Counted from the first letter of the stretch, positions 1 through 5,792 are shown. The stretch is 5,792 nt of DNA from Anaerolineales bacterium (GCA_016932955.1 JAFGBV010000057.1:1-5792); one strand, 5' to 3'. Notes: generated by a model not told the origin, from the letters alone. Program-made: numbers and translations.

Positions 1-1
1 C

Positions 2-43
2 ACTCCCACGCCAGAACCCACCAGCGAATCTTCCGAAGGATGA
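2..43 (+). CDS. Possible 3' end of an upstream gene (partial)
   Basis: The frame beginning at base 2 reads TPTPEPTSESSEG and stops at TGA 41-43. The Thr/Pro/Glu/Ser-rich composition resembles the low-complexity linkers or tails of secreted proteins, such as the linker of the lipoprotein later in this window. Only 13 codons are visible, so function cannot be given and chance is a real alternative. If real, the gene ends 73 bp before the regulator and runs in the same direction. Confidence 0.25.
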   Translation, partial: TPTPEPTSESSEG

Positions 44-101
44 TCCGCCCTTCCTGGGCATTATCGCTGGGTTACTGGTTTCATCTGTTAACCACAGTAA
101 T

Positions 102-105
102 AAGG
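102..105 (+). promoter_or_regulatory. Weak Shine-Dalgarno of the SARP-type regulator
   Basis: AAGG lies 11 bases before the GTG at 117. It is weak and slightly distant, but it is the only purine-rich match near this start. No convincing -35/-10 pair can be called in 1-101. Confidence 0.35.
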
Positions 106-116
106 TTGTTTTTTCG

Positions 117-3100
117 GTGGAACTTTTTATCCAATTGCTCGGCGGTTTCGGCGTTCAAATAGACGGACATCCGCTCAATCTGGCACATATTGCCCGGCTG
201 CAACTGCTGCTGGCTTATTTAGCTTTGCATCCCAGTCCCACTCCGCGTGCGCAGGCGGCTTTCCAATTATGGCCTGGTTCGAGCGAGAAGCAGGCGCTGA
301 CCAACCTGCGCAAGCTGCTGCACCACCTGCGCCAGGACCTGCCCAAAGAGCTACAATTGCTGGAGATGGATGCGCGCCAGCTCTGGCTGCGAGAGGCGAG
401 GGATGTGCGGGTGGACCTGGTTGAATTTAAAAACACCCTAGAGCTGGCAGACCGTTACAAAAGAGAAAATCAAGCCGAAGCTGAACAGACCGCCTTGCAA
501 CAAGCTGCCGCGCGCTATACCGGCGACCTGCTTCCAGGAAGTTACGAAGAATGGGTGATCTACGAGCGTGGCAACCTGAAGCAGGAATTCATCCACGCTG
601 CCGACCGGTTGGTTACCTTGCTGGAAGAGCGCAGGCGTTACCACGAGGCCGTCCAGATTGCCGAGCGCCTGCTGCGCGCAGATACGCTGAGTGAGGAGGC
701 CTACCGTCGCCTGATCCACCTGCACGCCCTGAACGGTGACCGTGCCGCGGCGCTGGGTGTGTACCACAGCTGCGCTGAAACACTCTCGACGCAGCTGGGC
801 GTGGAACCGGATGAAGCGACCCGCCAGCTTTATAAACGCCTGTTTCATAAAGTCGGTGCTCCCGAAAGCCCTGCACCGCCAATTACACATCCACTGGTGG
901 GGCGCGAGAACGAATGGAAGGATCTGAACGCTGCCTGGCAGCAAGCCAACGCTGGCGGTATCCGCTTGCACATCCTGCACGGCGAGGCGGGCATTGGCAA
1001 GACGCGCCTGGCTGAAGAATTTTTGCTCTGGGCAAAACGCCAGGGGATCACAACTGCCAGTGCGGTGTGCTACGAAAGCGACCTGGGGAACTCGTTTGCA
1101 CCGCTGGTGGCCTGGCTGCGGGCGCAACCGCTGCAAACGCTGACCCCAAACCAACGATGTGAGGTTGGGCGCATCATGCCGGAGCTGCTGGTAGAGGGCG
1201 ATGTTGCTCCAGCTCCAATTCGAGAAGGCTGGCAGCAGATAGGGTTCTTCGATGCGCTAAGCCAGGCGCTACTGGACGGCGAGCAATCCCTCATCCTGCT
1301 ATTGGATGACATGCACTGGTGTGACCGGGATACACTCGATTGGCTGAAGTATCTCATCCGCACCCGGCCAGGGGCAAATATTTTGATCGTGGCAACGCTG
1401 CGCGAGGAAGAAAGTGTTGATCCAGCGCCGGTCATCAGCCTGTGTAACCTATTGCGCCAGCAGGATCGGCTGAGCGAAAGCAGCCTGCCGCGCCTGGACG
1501 CTCAACAGACTGCTGCCCTGGCTACCAGCATCGGCGGGAGAGGGATCTCAGATGGTATTATCTTCCATGAGTCGGAAGGCGTGCCGCTGTTCATCGTCGA
1601 AATGGCCCGCAGCAATCTGGATATAACTTGGACGGAACGGGGCAGCTTTAAAGCCTTCTCGCCCAGGTTGCAAGCCACGCTGGTCAGGCGCTTGGAGCGG
1701 CTAAACGAACCGGCGCGCTTGCTGGCGCAAGCCATCGCCGCGCTGGGGCGCGAATTTTGCTTACCATTGATCTCGGCGGTGGCAGGCATGGCGGAAACCG
1801 AGGCCATGCTAGCGCTGGATGAGCTCTGGCAGCGGCGGATTGTGCGCGAAACTGGGAGCGGCAAATATTATCTCAGCCACGAGCGCCTGGGCGAGGCTGC
1901 CTTACTCAACCTCAGCCCTGTGCGCCGGCGCTGGCTCCATCTGCAAGCTGCACGCGCTCTCGAACAAAGCGGAGAGGATCATGGACTGGTTGCAGGGCAT
2001 TATGCCGAGGCAGGCGAGACCAGCCGGGCAGCGCAGGCGTTTAGCAAGGCTGCGCAACATGCCGCCAGTCTGTTTGCGCTGGAGGAAGCACGCAACCTGG
2101 TAGAGCGGGCTTTAGCGCTGGAGGAGCGCCCAGGCTATGAAATGCATGAGCTGAACGGTGATATTCTCAACCTGATGGGCCTGCTGCGCCAGGCCAGCGA
2201 AGCCTACGGCCGGGCCTTGGTGGCCTGCCGGGCTGCAGATTGGCAGACCCAGGCGCGACTGCACCGGCGGATTTTGAACTGCGTCACCCGTGTAGATTAC
2301 GACAGCGCCCGCAATGCCTACCAGCAAGGCTCGGCTGATCTGCTCAAGGCGCCCCAAAGAGAAGCCGCCTATTGGGAAGAATGGCTGGAACTGCACCTGA
2401 GCTGGATGAGGGCAAATTACTTTACAGTCAACACCGGCGAAGTTGAACGGATTCTCCAGACGATGGAAAAACCATTGGAGCGCTGGGGGACGCCTCTGCA
2501 AAAAATCCAGTACAGACATAACATCTTGCTGCATGATCTGCTCCTCCATCGCTTCACCGCTACCGCTGAACAGGTACACATCGCCCAGCAAAACGCGGCA
2601 GCGGCGCGCGATCTGCATTCTCCCTTTCAGCTCGCTGAACACCTGAGTTCCCTGGGTTTCATCGCTTTTATGGCAGAGGATTTTGAACAGAGCCAGCGGG
2701 CTTACCAGGAAAGCCTGGCGGTAGCTGAAGCGCAACACATGTTCAGTATTATGGAGCGCTGCTATGCCTATCTTTCGCTGCTGTATCGCCGCCGAAAACA
2801 GCCCAGTCAGGCAAGCGGTATGCTGGAACGCCTGGCTCAAACCTTGGAGCAAACTAATCTGCACGTGTATCTGATGCTCGTGACCGCCCAACGCGCCTGG
2901 CTGGCCCATCTTTCTGGCGATGTGGAAACTGCTCGTCTCCAGGCAGATGAGGCGTTAAAGGGTTGGGGCCAGGAGAAGATGCAATATCCACTGCAATGGG
3001 CGGCAAGAATGACGCTGCTGGCGCTGGAGGTGCAAGAGCAGCGCTGGGAGCTGGCGGGTGAACAGGCACAGGCTTTGCTTCAGCCCACTCAACAAAGGCT

Positions 3101-3212
3101 TTCACCGACGATGACTTCTGCCCTGCAGGCAGCGCTCGATTGTGGGGGTAAGGAAACGCCGGAGCGCTGGCAGCAGGCGATAGCTACCGCGAAACTCGAA
3201 GGCTACCTGTAA
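117..3212 (+). CDS. SARP/BTAD-family transcriptional regulator with AAA (STAND) ATPase and TPR-like repeats
   Basis: This is a cytoplasmic DNA-binding regulator of 1031 residues, related in architecture to AfsR and other large SARP/LAL proteins. Residues 1-95 form the OmpR-like winged helix; the opening LLGGF, the LWP at 51-53 and LRKLLHHLR at 64-72 match the usual SARP pattern. Residues about 97-245 are the helical BTAD domain, including LLPGSYEEWV and the terminal TQLGVEPDEATRQLY. Residues about 258-600 are an ATPase. Its Walker A is GEAGIGKT (289-296), its Walker B is LILLLDD (392-398) followed by MHWCD, and a sensor-like ILIVATLRE lies near 422-430. From about 600 to the end the protein is Ala/Leu/Glu-rich helical repeat resembling TPRs. 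There is no C-terminal LuxR helix-turn-helix, so the N-terminus is the only DNA-binding part seen. GTG 117 is chosen because SARP proteins begin only a few residues before the LLGGF strand. The frame is open upstream to the window edge but has no ATG or GTG there. The family is known to couple nucleotide hydrolysis and ligand or partner sensing to activation; the signal here is unknown. Its target may be the next gene. Confidence 0.9.
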   Translation: MELFIQLLGGFGVQIDGHPLNLAHIARLQLLLAYLALHPSPTPRAQAAFQLWPGSSEKQALTNLRKLLHHLRQDLPKELQLLEMDARQLWLREARDVRVDLVEFKNTLELADRYKRENQAEAEQTALQQAAARYTGDLLPGSYEEWVIYERGNLKQEFIHAADRLVTLLEERRRYHEAVQIAERLLRADTLSEEAYRRLIHLHALNGDRAAALGVYHSCAETLSTQLGVEPDEATRQLYKRLFHKVGAPESPAPPITHPLVGRENEWKDLNAAWQQANAGGIRLHILHGEAGIGKTRLAEEFLLWAKRQGITTASAVCYESDLGNSFAPLVAWLRAQPLQTLTPNQRCEVGRIMPELLVEGDVAPAPIREGWQQIGFFDALSQALLDGEQSLILLLDDMHWCDRDTLDWLKYLIRTRPGANILIVATLREEESVDPAPVISLCNLLRQQDRLSESSLPRLDAQQTAALATSIGGRGISDGIIFHESEGVPLFIVEMARSNLDITWTERGSFKAFSPRLQATLVRRLERLNEPARLLAQAIAALGREFCLPLISAVAGMAETEAMLALDELWQRRIVRETGSGKYYLSHERLGEAALLNLSPVRRRWLHLQAARALEQSGEDHGLVAGHYAEAGETSRAAQAFSKAAQHAASLFALEEARNLVERALALEERPGYEMHELNGDILNLMGLLRQASEAYGRALVACRAADWQTQARLHRRILNCVTRVDYDSARNAYQQGSADLLKAPQREAAYWEEWLELHLSWMRANYFTVNTGEVERILQTMEKPLERWGTPLQKIQYRHNILLHDLLLHRFTATAEQVHIAQQNAAAARDLHSPFQLAEHLSSLGFIAFMAEDFEQSQRAYQESLAVAEAQHMFSIMERCYAYLSLLYRRRKQPSQASGMLERLAQTLEQTNLHVYLMLVTAQRAWLAHLSGDVETARLQADEALKGWGQEKMQYPLQWAARMTLLALEVQEQRWELAGEQAQALLQPTQQRLSPTMTSALQAALDCGGKETPERWQQAIATAKLEGYL

Positions 3213-3221
3213 GGTAAAAGC

Positions 3222-3236
3222 GGGTGCAGCGCACCC
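3222..3236 (+). terminator. Weak hairpin terminator candidate after the regulator
   Basis: GGGTGC, loop AGC, GCACCC forms a perfect 6-bp GC-rich stem starting 10 bases after the stop codon. The following TGTTAGCTCATAATT is only moderately T-rich, so a Rho-independent terminator is plausible but weak. The hairpin separates the regulator from the SDR gene, which has its own promoter. Confidence 0.4.
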
Positions 3237-3281
3237 TGTTAGCTCATAATTCTCATCCAATTTATAGTTTTTAGCCCTCCA

Positions 3282-3301
3282 GGGAACGCTTTGGGAACGC
3301 T
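3282..3301 (+). promoter_or_regulatory. Tandem 9-bp direct repeat, candidate SARP operator
   Basis: GGGAACGCT occurs exactly at 3282-3290 and again at 3293-3301, an 11-bp period (one helical turn). The second copy ends 8 bases before the -10 box at 3310, and the repeats cover the -35 region, where no good -35 hexamer is present. Known SARP activators (ActII-ORF4, DnrI, AfsR) bind short direct repeats with 11-bp spacing that overlap the -35, with the 3' copy about 8 bp from the -10. The geometry fits and the adjacent upstream gene encodes a SARP-family protein. That this protein binds here is inference. Confidence 0.5.
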
Positions 3302-3306
3302 GATTT

Positions 3307-3315
3307 TGATATGAT
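3307..3315 (+). promoter_or_regulatory. Extended -10 promoter of the SDR gene
   Basis: TGATATGAT is an extended -10 (TGn followed by TATGAT, five of six matches to TATAAT). Hexamers 16 to 18 bases upstream (for example CGCTTT at 3287-3292) are poor -35 matches, which suits an activator-dependent promoter. The predicted transcription start is near 3322, giving a leader of about 35 bases. Confidence 0.5.
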
Positions 3316-3344
3316 GCGGTCAGAATTGTCCTATTCTAGATTGT

Positions 3345-3350
3345 AAGGAG
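3345..3350 (+). promoter_or_regulatory. Shine-Dalgarno of the SDR gene
   Basis: AAGGAG with a 6-base spacer to ATG 3357. This strong site fixes the start. Confidence 0.85.
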
Positions 3351-3356
3351 CAAAGC

Positions 3357-4271
3357 ATGAATATTCTCATCGTTGGCGCAACAGGAGTGTTAGGAAAAGA
3401 AACCACTCGCCAATTACTTGCTGCTGGACATAATGTACGAGCGATGACGCGTGACCTGCAGAAAGGCACTCCATTGCGCGAGATGGGCGCAGAGGTGGTG
3501 CAAGGCGACCTGATTGACCCCACCTCGCTCAAAAAGGCCTGCCAGGGCGTGGATGCTGTGCTGGCGGCTGCCCACCAGCTCATGGGAACCGGACAATACA
3601 CATCTGAGGTTGTGGATGACGCCGGGCATCGCTCGCTAATTGACGCCGCCAAAGCCACCGAGGTGAAGCATTTCGTCTACACTTCCGCCCAAAATGCATC
3701 AGCGAACCATCCCACTGATTTCTACCGCACCAAAGCCAAAGTGGAAGCCTATTTAAAGGGCAGCGGCTTGAGCTACACCATCTTGAGGCCGCCAGCTTTC
3801 ATGGAATGGCACGTTCACAACCTGCTGGGAGCATCGATCCTGACCACCGGCAAGACCACCATCTACGGTGCGGGCAATAACCCGATCAACTTTGTGGCCG
3901 GGTCAGACGTGGCCCGCTTTGCCGTCCTGGCGCTGACCGACCCGCGCCTGAAAAACCGCACCATCGATATTGGCGGGCCGGATAACGTGAGCAAAAACCA
4001 GGTGGTCAAGCTGTATGAAAAGCACTCCGGACGCACTGCCAAAGTTACCCACGTGCCCACCGGCGTGATGAAAGTCATGGGGCCGATCCTGCGTCCAATC
4101 CAACCGGTGATCAGCCGCCTGATGTCGTTCAGCGTCTGGGCTGATATCACGGACCAGCACTTCGATCCCGCGGCGATGCTGAAAGAATTCCCAGTTACTT
4201 TGACCCGAGTAGAAGATTTCGTCCAGGATATGGTTTCACACTCAAAAGGGAATGCGCTTCTGGGCAAGTGA
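3357..4271 (+). CDS. NAD(P)-binding atypical short-chain dehydrogenase/reductase (NmrA-like)
   Basis: This is a cytoplasmic Rossmann-fold protein of 304 residues, a normal length for atypical SDRs of the NmrA, QOR2 and triphenylmethane-reductase type. The start gives MNILIVGATGVLG, the family's first strand plus a GxxGxxG nucleotide loop (residues 7-13). Arg32 in RAMTRD sits where NADPH-preferring members contact the 2'-phosphate, and GDL at 50-52 is the usual adenine-side motif. HFVYTSAQNA (105-114) is the strand carrying the active-site region. KAKVEAYLKGSGLSYTILRP (126-145) is the typical helix-strand pair. Lys126 aligns with the SDR lysine, but the YxxxK tyrosine position is Phe122, with Tyr123 adjacent, so classical reductase chemistry is uncertain and a redox-sensing role is possible. 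The substrate cannot be read from sequence. It has its own promoter and probably heads a transcription unit with the DUF1059-like gene (32-bp gap) and perhaps the lipoprotein. Confidence 0.88.
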   Translation: MNILIVGATGVLGKETTRQLLAAGHNVRAMTRDLQKGTPLREMGAEVVQGDLIDPTSLKKACQGVDAVLAAAHQLMGTGQYTSEVVDDAGHRSLIDAAKATEVKHFVYTSAQNASANHPTDFYRTKAKVEAYLKGSGLSYTILRPPAFMEWHVHNLLGASILTTGKTTIYGAGNNPINFVAGSDVARFAVLALTDPRLKNRTIDIGGPDNVSKNQVVKLYEKHSGRTAKVTHVPTGVMKVMGPILRPIQPVISRLMSFSVWADITDQHFDPAAMLKEFPVTLTRVEDFVQDMVSHSKGNALLGK

Positions 4272-4292
4272 CTTCGACCTTCCAATGGATAT

Positions 4293-4299
4293 GGAGAGG
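4293..4299 (+). promoter_or_regulatory. Shine-Dalgarno before the DUF1059-like gene
   Basis: GGAGAGG lies 4 bases before ATG 4304. It argues that ATG 4304 is the ancestral start of the DUF1059-like gene, although that ATG is now out of frame with the domain. Confidence 0.55.
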
Positions 4300-4303
4300 T
4301 CAT

Positions 4304-4430
4304 ATGCGAAAAGTTCGCTTGCAAAGATGTAGGTGTGGATTGTGACTTTGTTGCCACTGGCAATTCGGTAGAGGAAGCGAAAAGGGCGGCCTTTGCACAT
4401 ACAGATGTGGTTCACAGAGAAAGGAATATC
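4304..4430 (+). pseudogene. DUF1059-like small protein gene, frameshifted and without its own stop
   Basis: Read from ATG 4304 the frame gives MRKVRLQRCRCGL and stops at TGA 4343-4345. Dropping one A from the AAAA run at 4309-4312 gives MRKFACKDVGVDCDF and then VATGNSVEEAKRAAFAHTDVVH. This is a clear match to the DUF1059 pattern: Cys6-x6-Cys13 near the start and H-x4-H (32 and 37) at the end of the helix. DUF1059 proteins are soluble, about 55 residues long and of unknown function; paired Cys and His suggest metal binding, which is inference. The usual 15-20 residue tail after the second His (GM-x-E-I-P type) is missing. Instead the frame continues without a stop into the lipoprotein start at 4431. 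The domain frame has no ATG, GTG or TTG between the SDR stop and GTG 4335, and starting there would lose Cys6. Either a true pseudogene or a one-base assembly error would explain it. Confidence 0.7.
4421..4425 (+). promoter_or_regulatory. Shine-Dalgarno deciding the lipoprotein start
   Basis: AAGGA with a 5-base spacer to ATG 4431. It supports this start over the in-frame GTG at 4335, which would place 32 residues of DUF1059-like sequence before the signal peptide. Confidence 0.7.
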
Positions 4431-5591
4431 ATGAAAAAACGATCGCTTATTCTTCTGGCTGTTTCATGCTTTCTAGCGGTTATGCTGGCAGCGTGCGCCA
4501 GCAAGACCACCCAAACACTTCCCACTGATGCAAACCCTCCACCCACTGCAACTGCGACAGAAATGCCAACTGCAACCATTGTGCCATCTTCTACCGCAAC
4601 AACCATCCCTGCTACCACACCCACAGAAATTCCACCATCCCCAACGGCAACTCTCCCGCCAGTCGATACGGCAACGCCCATCCCTACACCGACAAGCCAT
4701 CCGGATAGCGTTCTACTATTTAAAACATCGTTCAGTCCTAATGGCGTACAATATGCCACCAACCAGGATGCTTTCTTGCTTTACAAAGAGGGGCAACTCG
4801 TCCTGGCGGGGGAATCCGATGGACATACACTCGTTGAATTTAACCTTTCCGCACAAATGTCTTCTTTTGATCTTTCAGTCGATGGTAAATTTCTGGCCGC
4901 CACCACTTTTTCCCCAGACACGAATACCGCAGATCTTTACGTGTACGATGCTCAAAATGGTGAATTGTTGTTCACAATTGCAGCAGCTCATAAAGGGTCG
5001 GTTCCTTTTCTCCGTTACACACCAGATGGGAACACGCTTGTTTCGGCTTCCACAGACATGACGATGAAATTTTGGGACAGTGCCGACGGCACACTGATCA
5101 AATCCGTTCAGGCACAACGGGATTTGATCACCTGTATGGCACTATCACCAGATGGACGGTTTATTGTCACTGGATCCTTCAACACCGATTCCGAGATCAA
5201 TGTTTGGAGCATTACCGGCGACAAGCTGACAACGGTCACAAAAACGAATACCCATTGCTACCTGGCAGCTTTTTCACCTGACAATCGTTATCTCCTTTTC
5301 CATTCCTCGTCAGATATCAGCTTGTACAGGACATCGGATTGGCAACGAGAATGGTCCTCACCTTTTTCCATGAGCGATTCACCTTTCATTGGCTTCACAC
5401 CTTCTGGCAATATCTACATGGCAAACCGCAAAGGCACAATTAATGTGATAAACCCAACCAACCTGGAGTTTATCACGACCCAGGAAATCGGCCAGGCAGT
5501 TGGTTTCAGTTTCTCCCCTGACGGCAAGTGGATCGTTGTTGCCAGACCAAGAAGTTATGTAGAAGTTATCCGATCGAAATTATTACCCTAA
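4431..5591 (+). CDS. Secreted lipoprotein with Thr/Pro linker and WD40-like beta-propeller
   Basis: The predicted product is 386 residues, exported and lipid-anchored. Residues 1-22 are a lipoprotein signal: MKKR, a hydrophobic core, and lipobox LAAC with Cys22 as the lipidated residue. Residues 23-92 are a low-complexity Thr/Pro/Ala/Ser linker (repeated PT, TAT and PTP units) that would hold the domain away from the membrane. Residues 93-386 carry seven repeats of the 'SPDG' propeller type: FSPNG, LSVDG, YTPDG, LSPDG, FSPDN, FTPSG and FSPDG. Each is followed by a strand and a turn ending in a hydrophobic run such as MKFWD or INVW, so a closed seven-bladed propeller is likely. No catalytic motif is seen; such domains usually bind proteins or ligands, and the partner here is unknown. 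By eye the codons are more A/T-rich than in the two large upstream genes, which may indicate a different history. It may be cotranscribed with the SDR gene, since no terminator or clear promoter is seen between them. Confidence 0.88.
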   Translation: MKKRSLILLAVSCFLAVMLAACASKTTQTLPTDANPPPTATATEMPTATIVPSSTATTIPATTPTEIPPSPTATLPPVDTATPIPTPTSHPDSVLLFKTSFSPNGVQYATNQDAFLLYKEGQLVLAGESDGHTLVEFNLSAQMSSFDLSVDGKFLAATTFSPDTNTADLYVYDAQNGELLFTIAAAHKGSVPFLRYTPDGNTLVSASTDMTMKFWDSADGTLIKSVQAQRDLITCMALSPDGRFIVTGSFNTDSEINVWSITGDKLTTVTKTNTHCYLAAFSPDNRYLLFHSSSDISLYRTSDWQREWSSPFSMSDSPFIGFTPSGNIYMANRKGTINVINPTNLEFITTQEIGQAVGFSFSPDGKWIVVARPRSYVEVIRSKLLP

Positions 5592-5690
5592 AGAAGATTG
5601 CCCACCATTGCGCCGGGGAAATCCTTTCAGGTGAGTGCGCTGGTGCATGACCCTGAGGATGGAAATTTAGAAAATGGGGCATTGGTTTAG
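5592..5690 (+). pseudogene. Coding-like remnant of an extracellular Ig/cadherin-type domain
   Basis: In the same frame as the lipoprotein, directly after its TAA, the sequence reads RRLPTIAPGKSFQVSALV, then HDPEDGNLENGALV, and stops at TAG 5688-5690. The 'P.I.PG.SF.V.A.V.DPEDG.L' pattern resembles the start of bacterial Ig-like or cadherin-like domains of surface proteins. There is no start codon with a ribosome site, so it is not a gene as it stands. It may be the relic of a longer protein truncated during rearrangement, or chance. Confidence 0.3.
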
Positions 5691-5703
5691 TTATCCGGAG
5701 CCT

Positions 5704-5724
5704 GCCCTGCCATCAGGGTTCTTT
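5704..5724 (+). terminator. Candidate Rho-independent terminator after the lipoprotein region
   Basis: CCCTG (5705-5709), loop CCAT and CAGGG (5714-5718) form a perfect 5-bp stem, extended by a G-T pair at 5704/5719. TTCTTT follows at 5719-5724. The stem is short, so strength is doubtful. It lies 113 bp past the lipoprotein stop and overlaps the stop of the putative convergent gene. Confidence 0.35.
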
Positions 5725-5792
5725 GGGAGCGGTATAGAAAGCTCCTGGCTCATCCACGTAGTAATGATAGATGTTTCGTTCGGGGAAATCAG
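5713..5792 (-). CDS. Possible C-terminus of a convergent gene (partial)
   Basis: On the minus strand from the window edge, one frame reads DFPERNIYHYYV and then DEPGAFYTAPKEP, followed by TGA (complement of 5713-5715). The composition is protein-like, with several aromatics and balanced charges, and the other two minus-strand frames give less plausible peptides. Only 25 residues are visible and the family is not recognised. A convergent gene here would fit the absence of a + strand gene after 5591. Confidence 0.35.
   Translation of the reverse strand, partial: DFPERNIYHYYVDEPGAFYTAPKEP

Noticed and set aside
72..103. Possible promoter for the regulator (TTACTG ... TAATAA)
   Set aside because: The spacing is about 20 bases, the -35 match is poor and the resulting transcript would start almost at the Shine-Dalgarno.
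438..1154. Long minus-strand open frame inside the regulator gene (also 2112-2909)
   Set aside because: It lies antisense within a strongly supported protein, and its peptide shows no domain pattern or ribosome site. It is a shadow of the GC-rich coding strand.
4291..4332. Short frame MERSYAKSSLAKM from ATG 4291
   Set aside because: It is only 13 codons and overlaps the better-supported DUF1059 start region in another frame.
4540..4710. Tandem-like repeats in the lipoprotein linker (ACTGCAAC, CCATCC and similar)
   Set aside because: They are imperfect and explained by Thr/Pro/Ala low-complexity coding sequence, not by a CRISPR array or minisatellite.
4528..5061. Plus-strand frame overlapping the lipoprotein, rich in Gln/His/Pro/Leu
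   Set aside because: It is an out-of-frame reading of the Thr/Pro linker DNA and propeller, with no motif of its own.
5725..5755. Second inverted repeat GGGAGC ... GCTCCT near the 3' end
   Set aside because: The stem is five base pairs plus a wobble with a 10-base loop and no T-tract, so it is too weak to call.
5614..5790. Direct repeat CGGGGAAATC at 5614-5623 and 5781-5790, as possible attachment or insertion-sequence ends
   Set aside because: A 10-base repeat is expected by chance several times in a window this size. There is no transposase, no inverted ends and no target duplication.

Overview
The window reads as ordinary bacterial chromosome, most likely from a Chloroflexota (Anaerolineae-like) organism. 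This placement is inferred from gene style only: a very large SARP/BTAD-AAA-TPR regulator, a lipoprotein with a long Thr/Pro 'TPTPT' linker feeding a WD40-like propeller, and a DUF1059-type small protein. No marker gene, RNA gene, CRISPR array or mobile element is visible.

Layout, all on the + strand unless stated. Positions 1-116 are a leader holding at most the last 13 codons of an upstream gene. Positions 117-3212 encode a 1031-residue regulator with an N-terminal winged helix, a BTAD domain, a STAND-type ATPase and TPR-like helical repeats. A 144-bp gap follows, with a weak GC hairpin just after the stop and then a well-formed promoter region. That promoter has an exact 9-bp direct repeat with an 11-bp period ending 8 bp before an extended -10 box, and a strong Shine-Dalgarno. 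Positions 3357-4271 encode a 304-residue NAD(P)-binding atypical SDR (NmrA-like). Right after it, 4304-4430 holds a DUF1059-like small gene broken by one extra A near its start and lacking its own stop. Its frame runs straight into a secreted lipoprotein (real start 4431, end 5591) with seven recognisable propeller repeats. Positions 5592-5690 look like a decayed tail of an extracellular domain. Positions 5713-5792 may be the C-terminus of a convergent minus-strand gene.

The most interesting reading is a local regulatory circuit. The repeat upstream of the SDR gene has the geometry known for SARP-family binding sites, and the adjacent upstream gene encodes a SARP-family protein. The regulator may therefore activate the SDR-DUF1059(-lipoprotein) cluster. 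This is inference from spacing and adjacency. No wholly new system is claimed; the main anomalies are this promoter, the single-base frameshift in the DUF1059 gene and the fragmentary coding-like tail after the lipoprotein.
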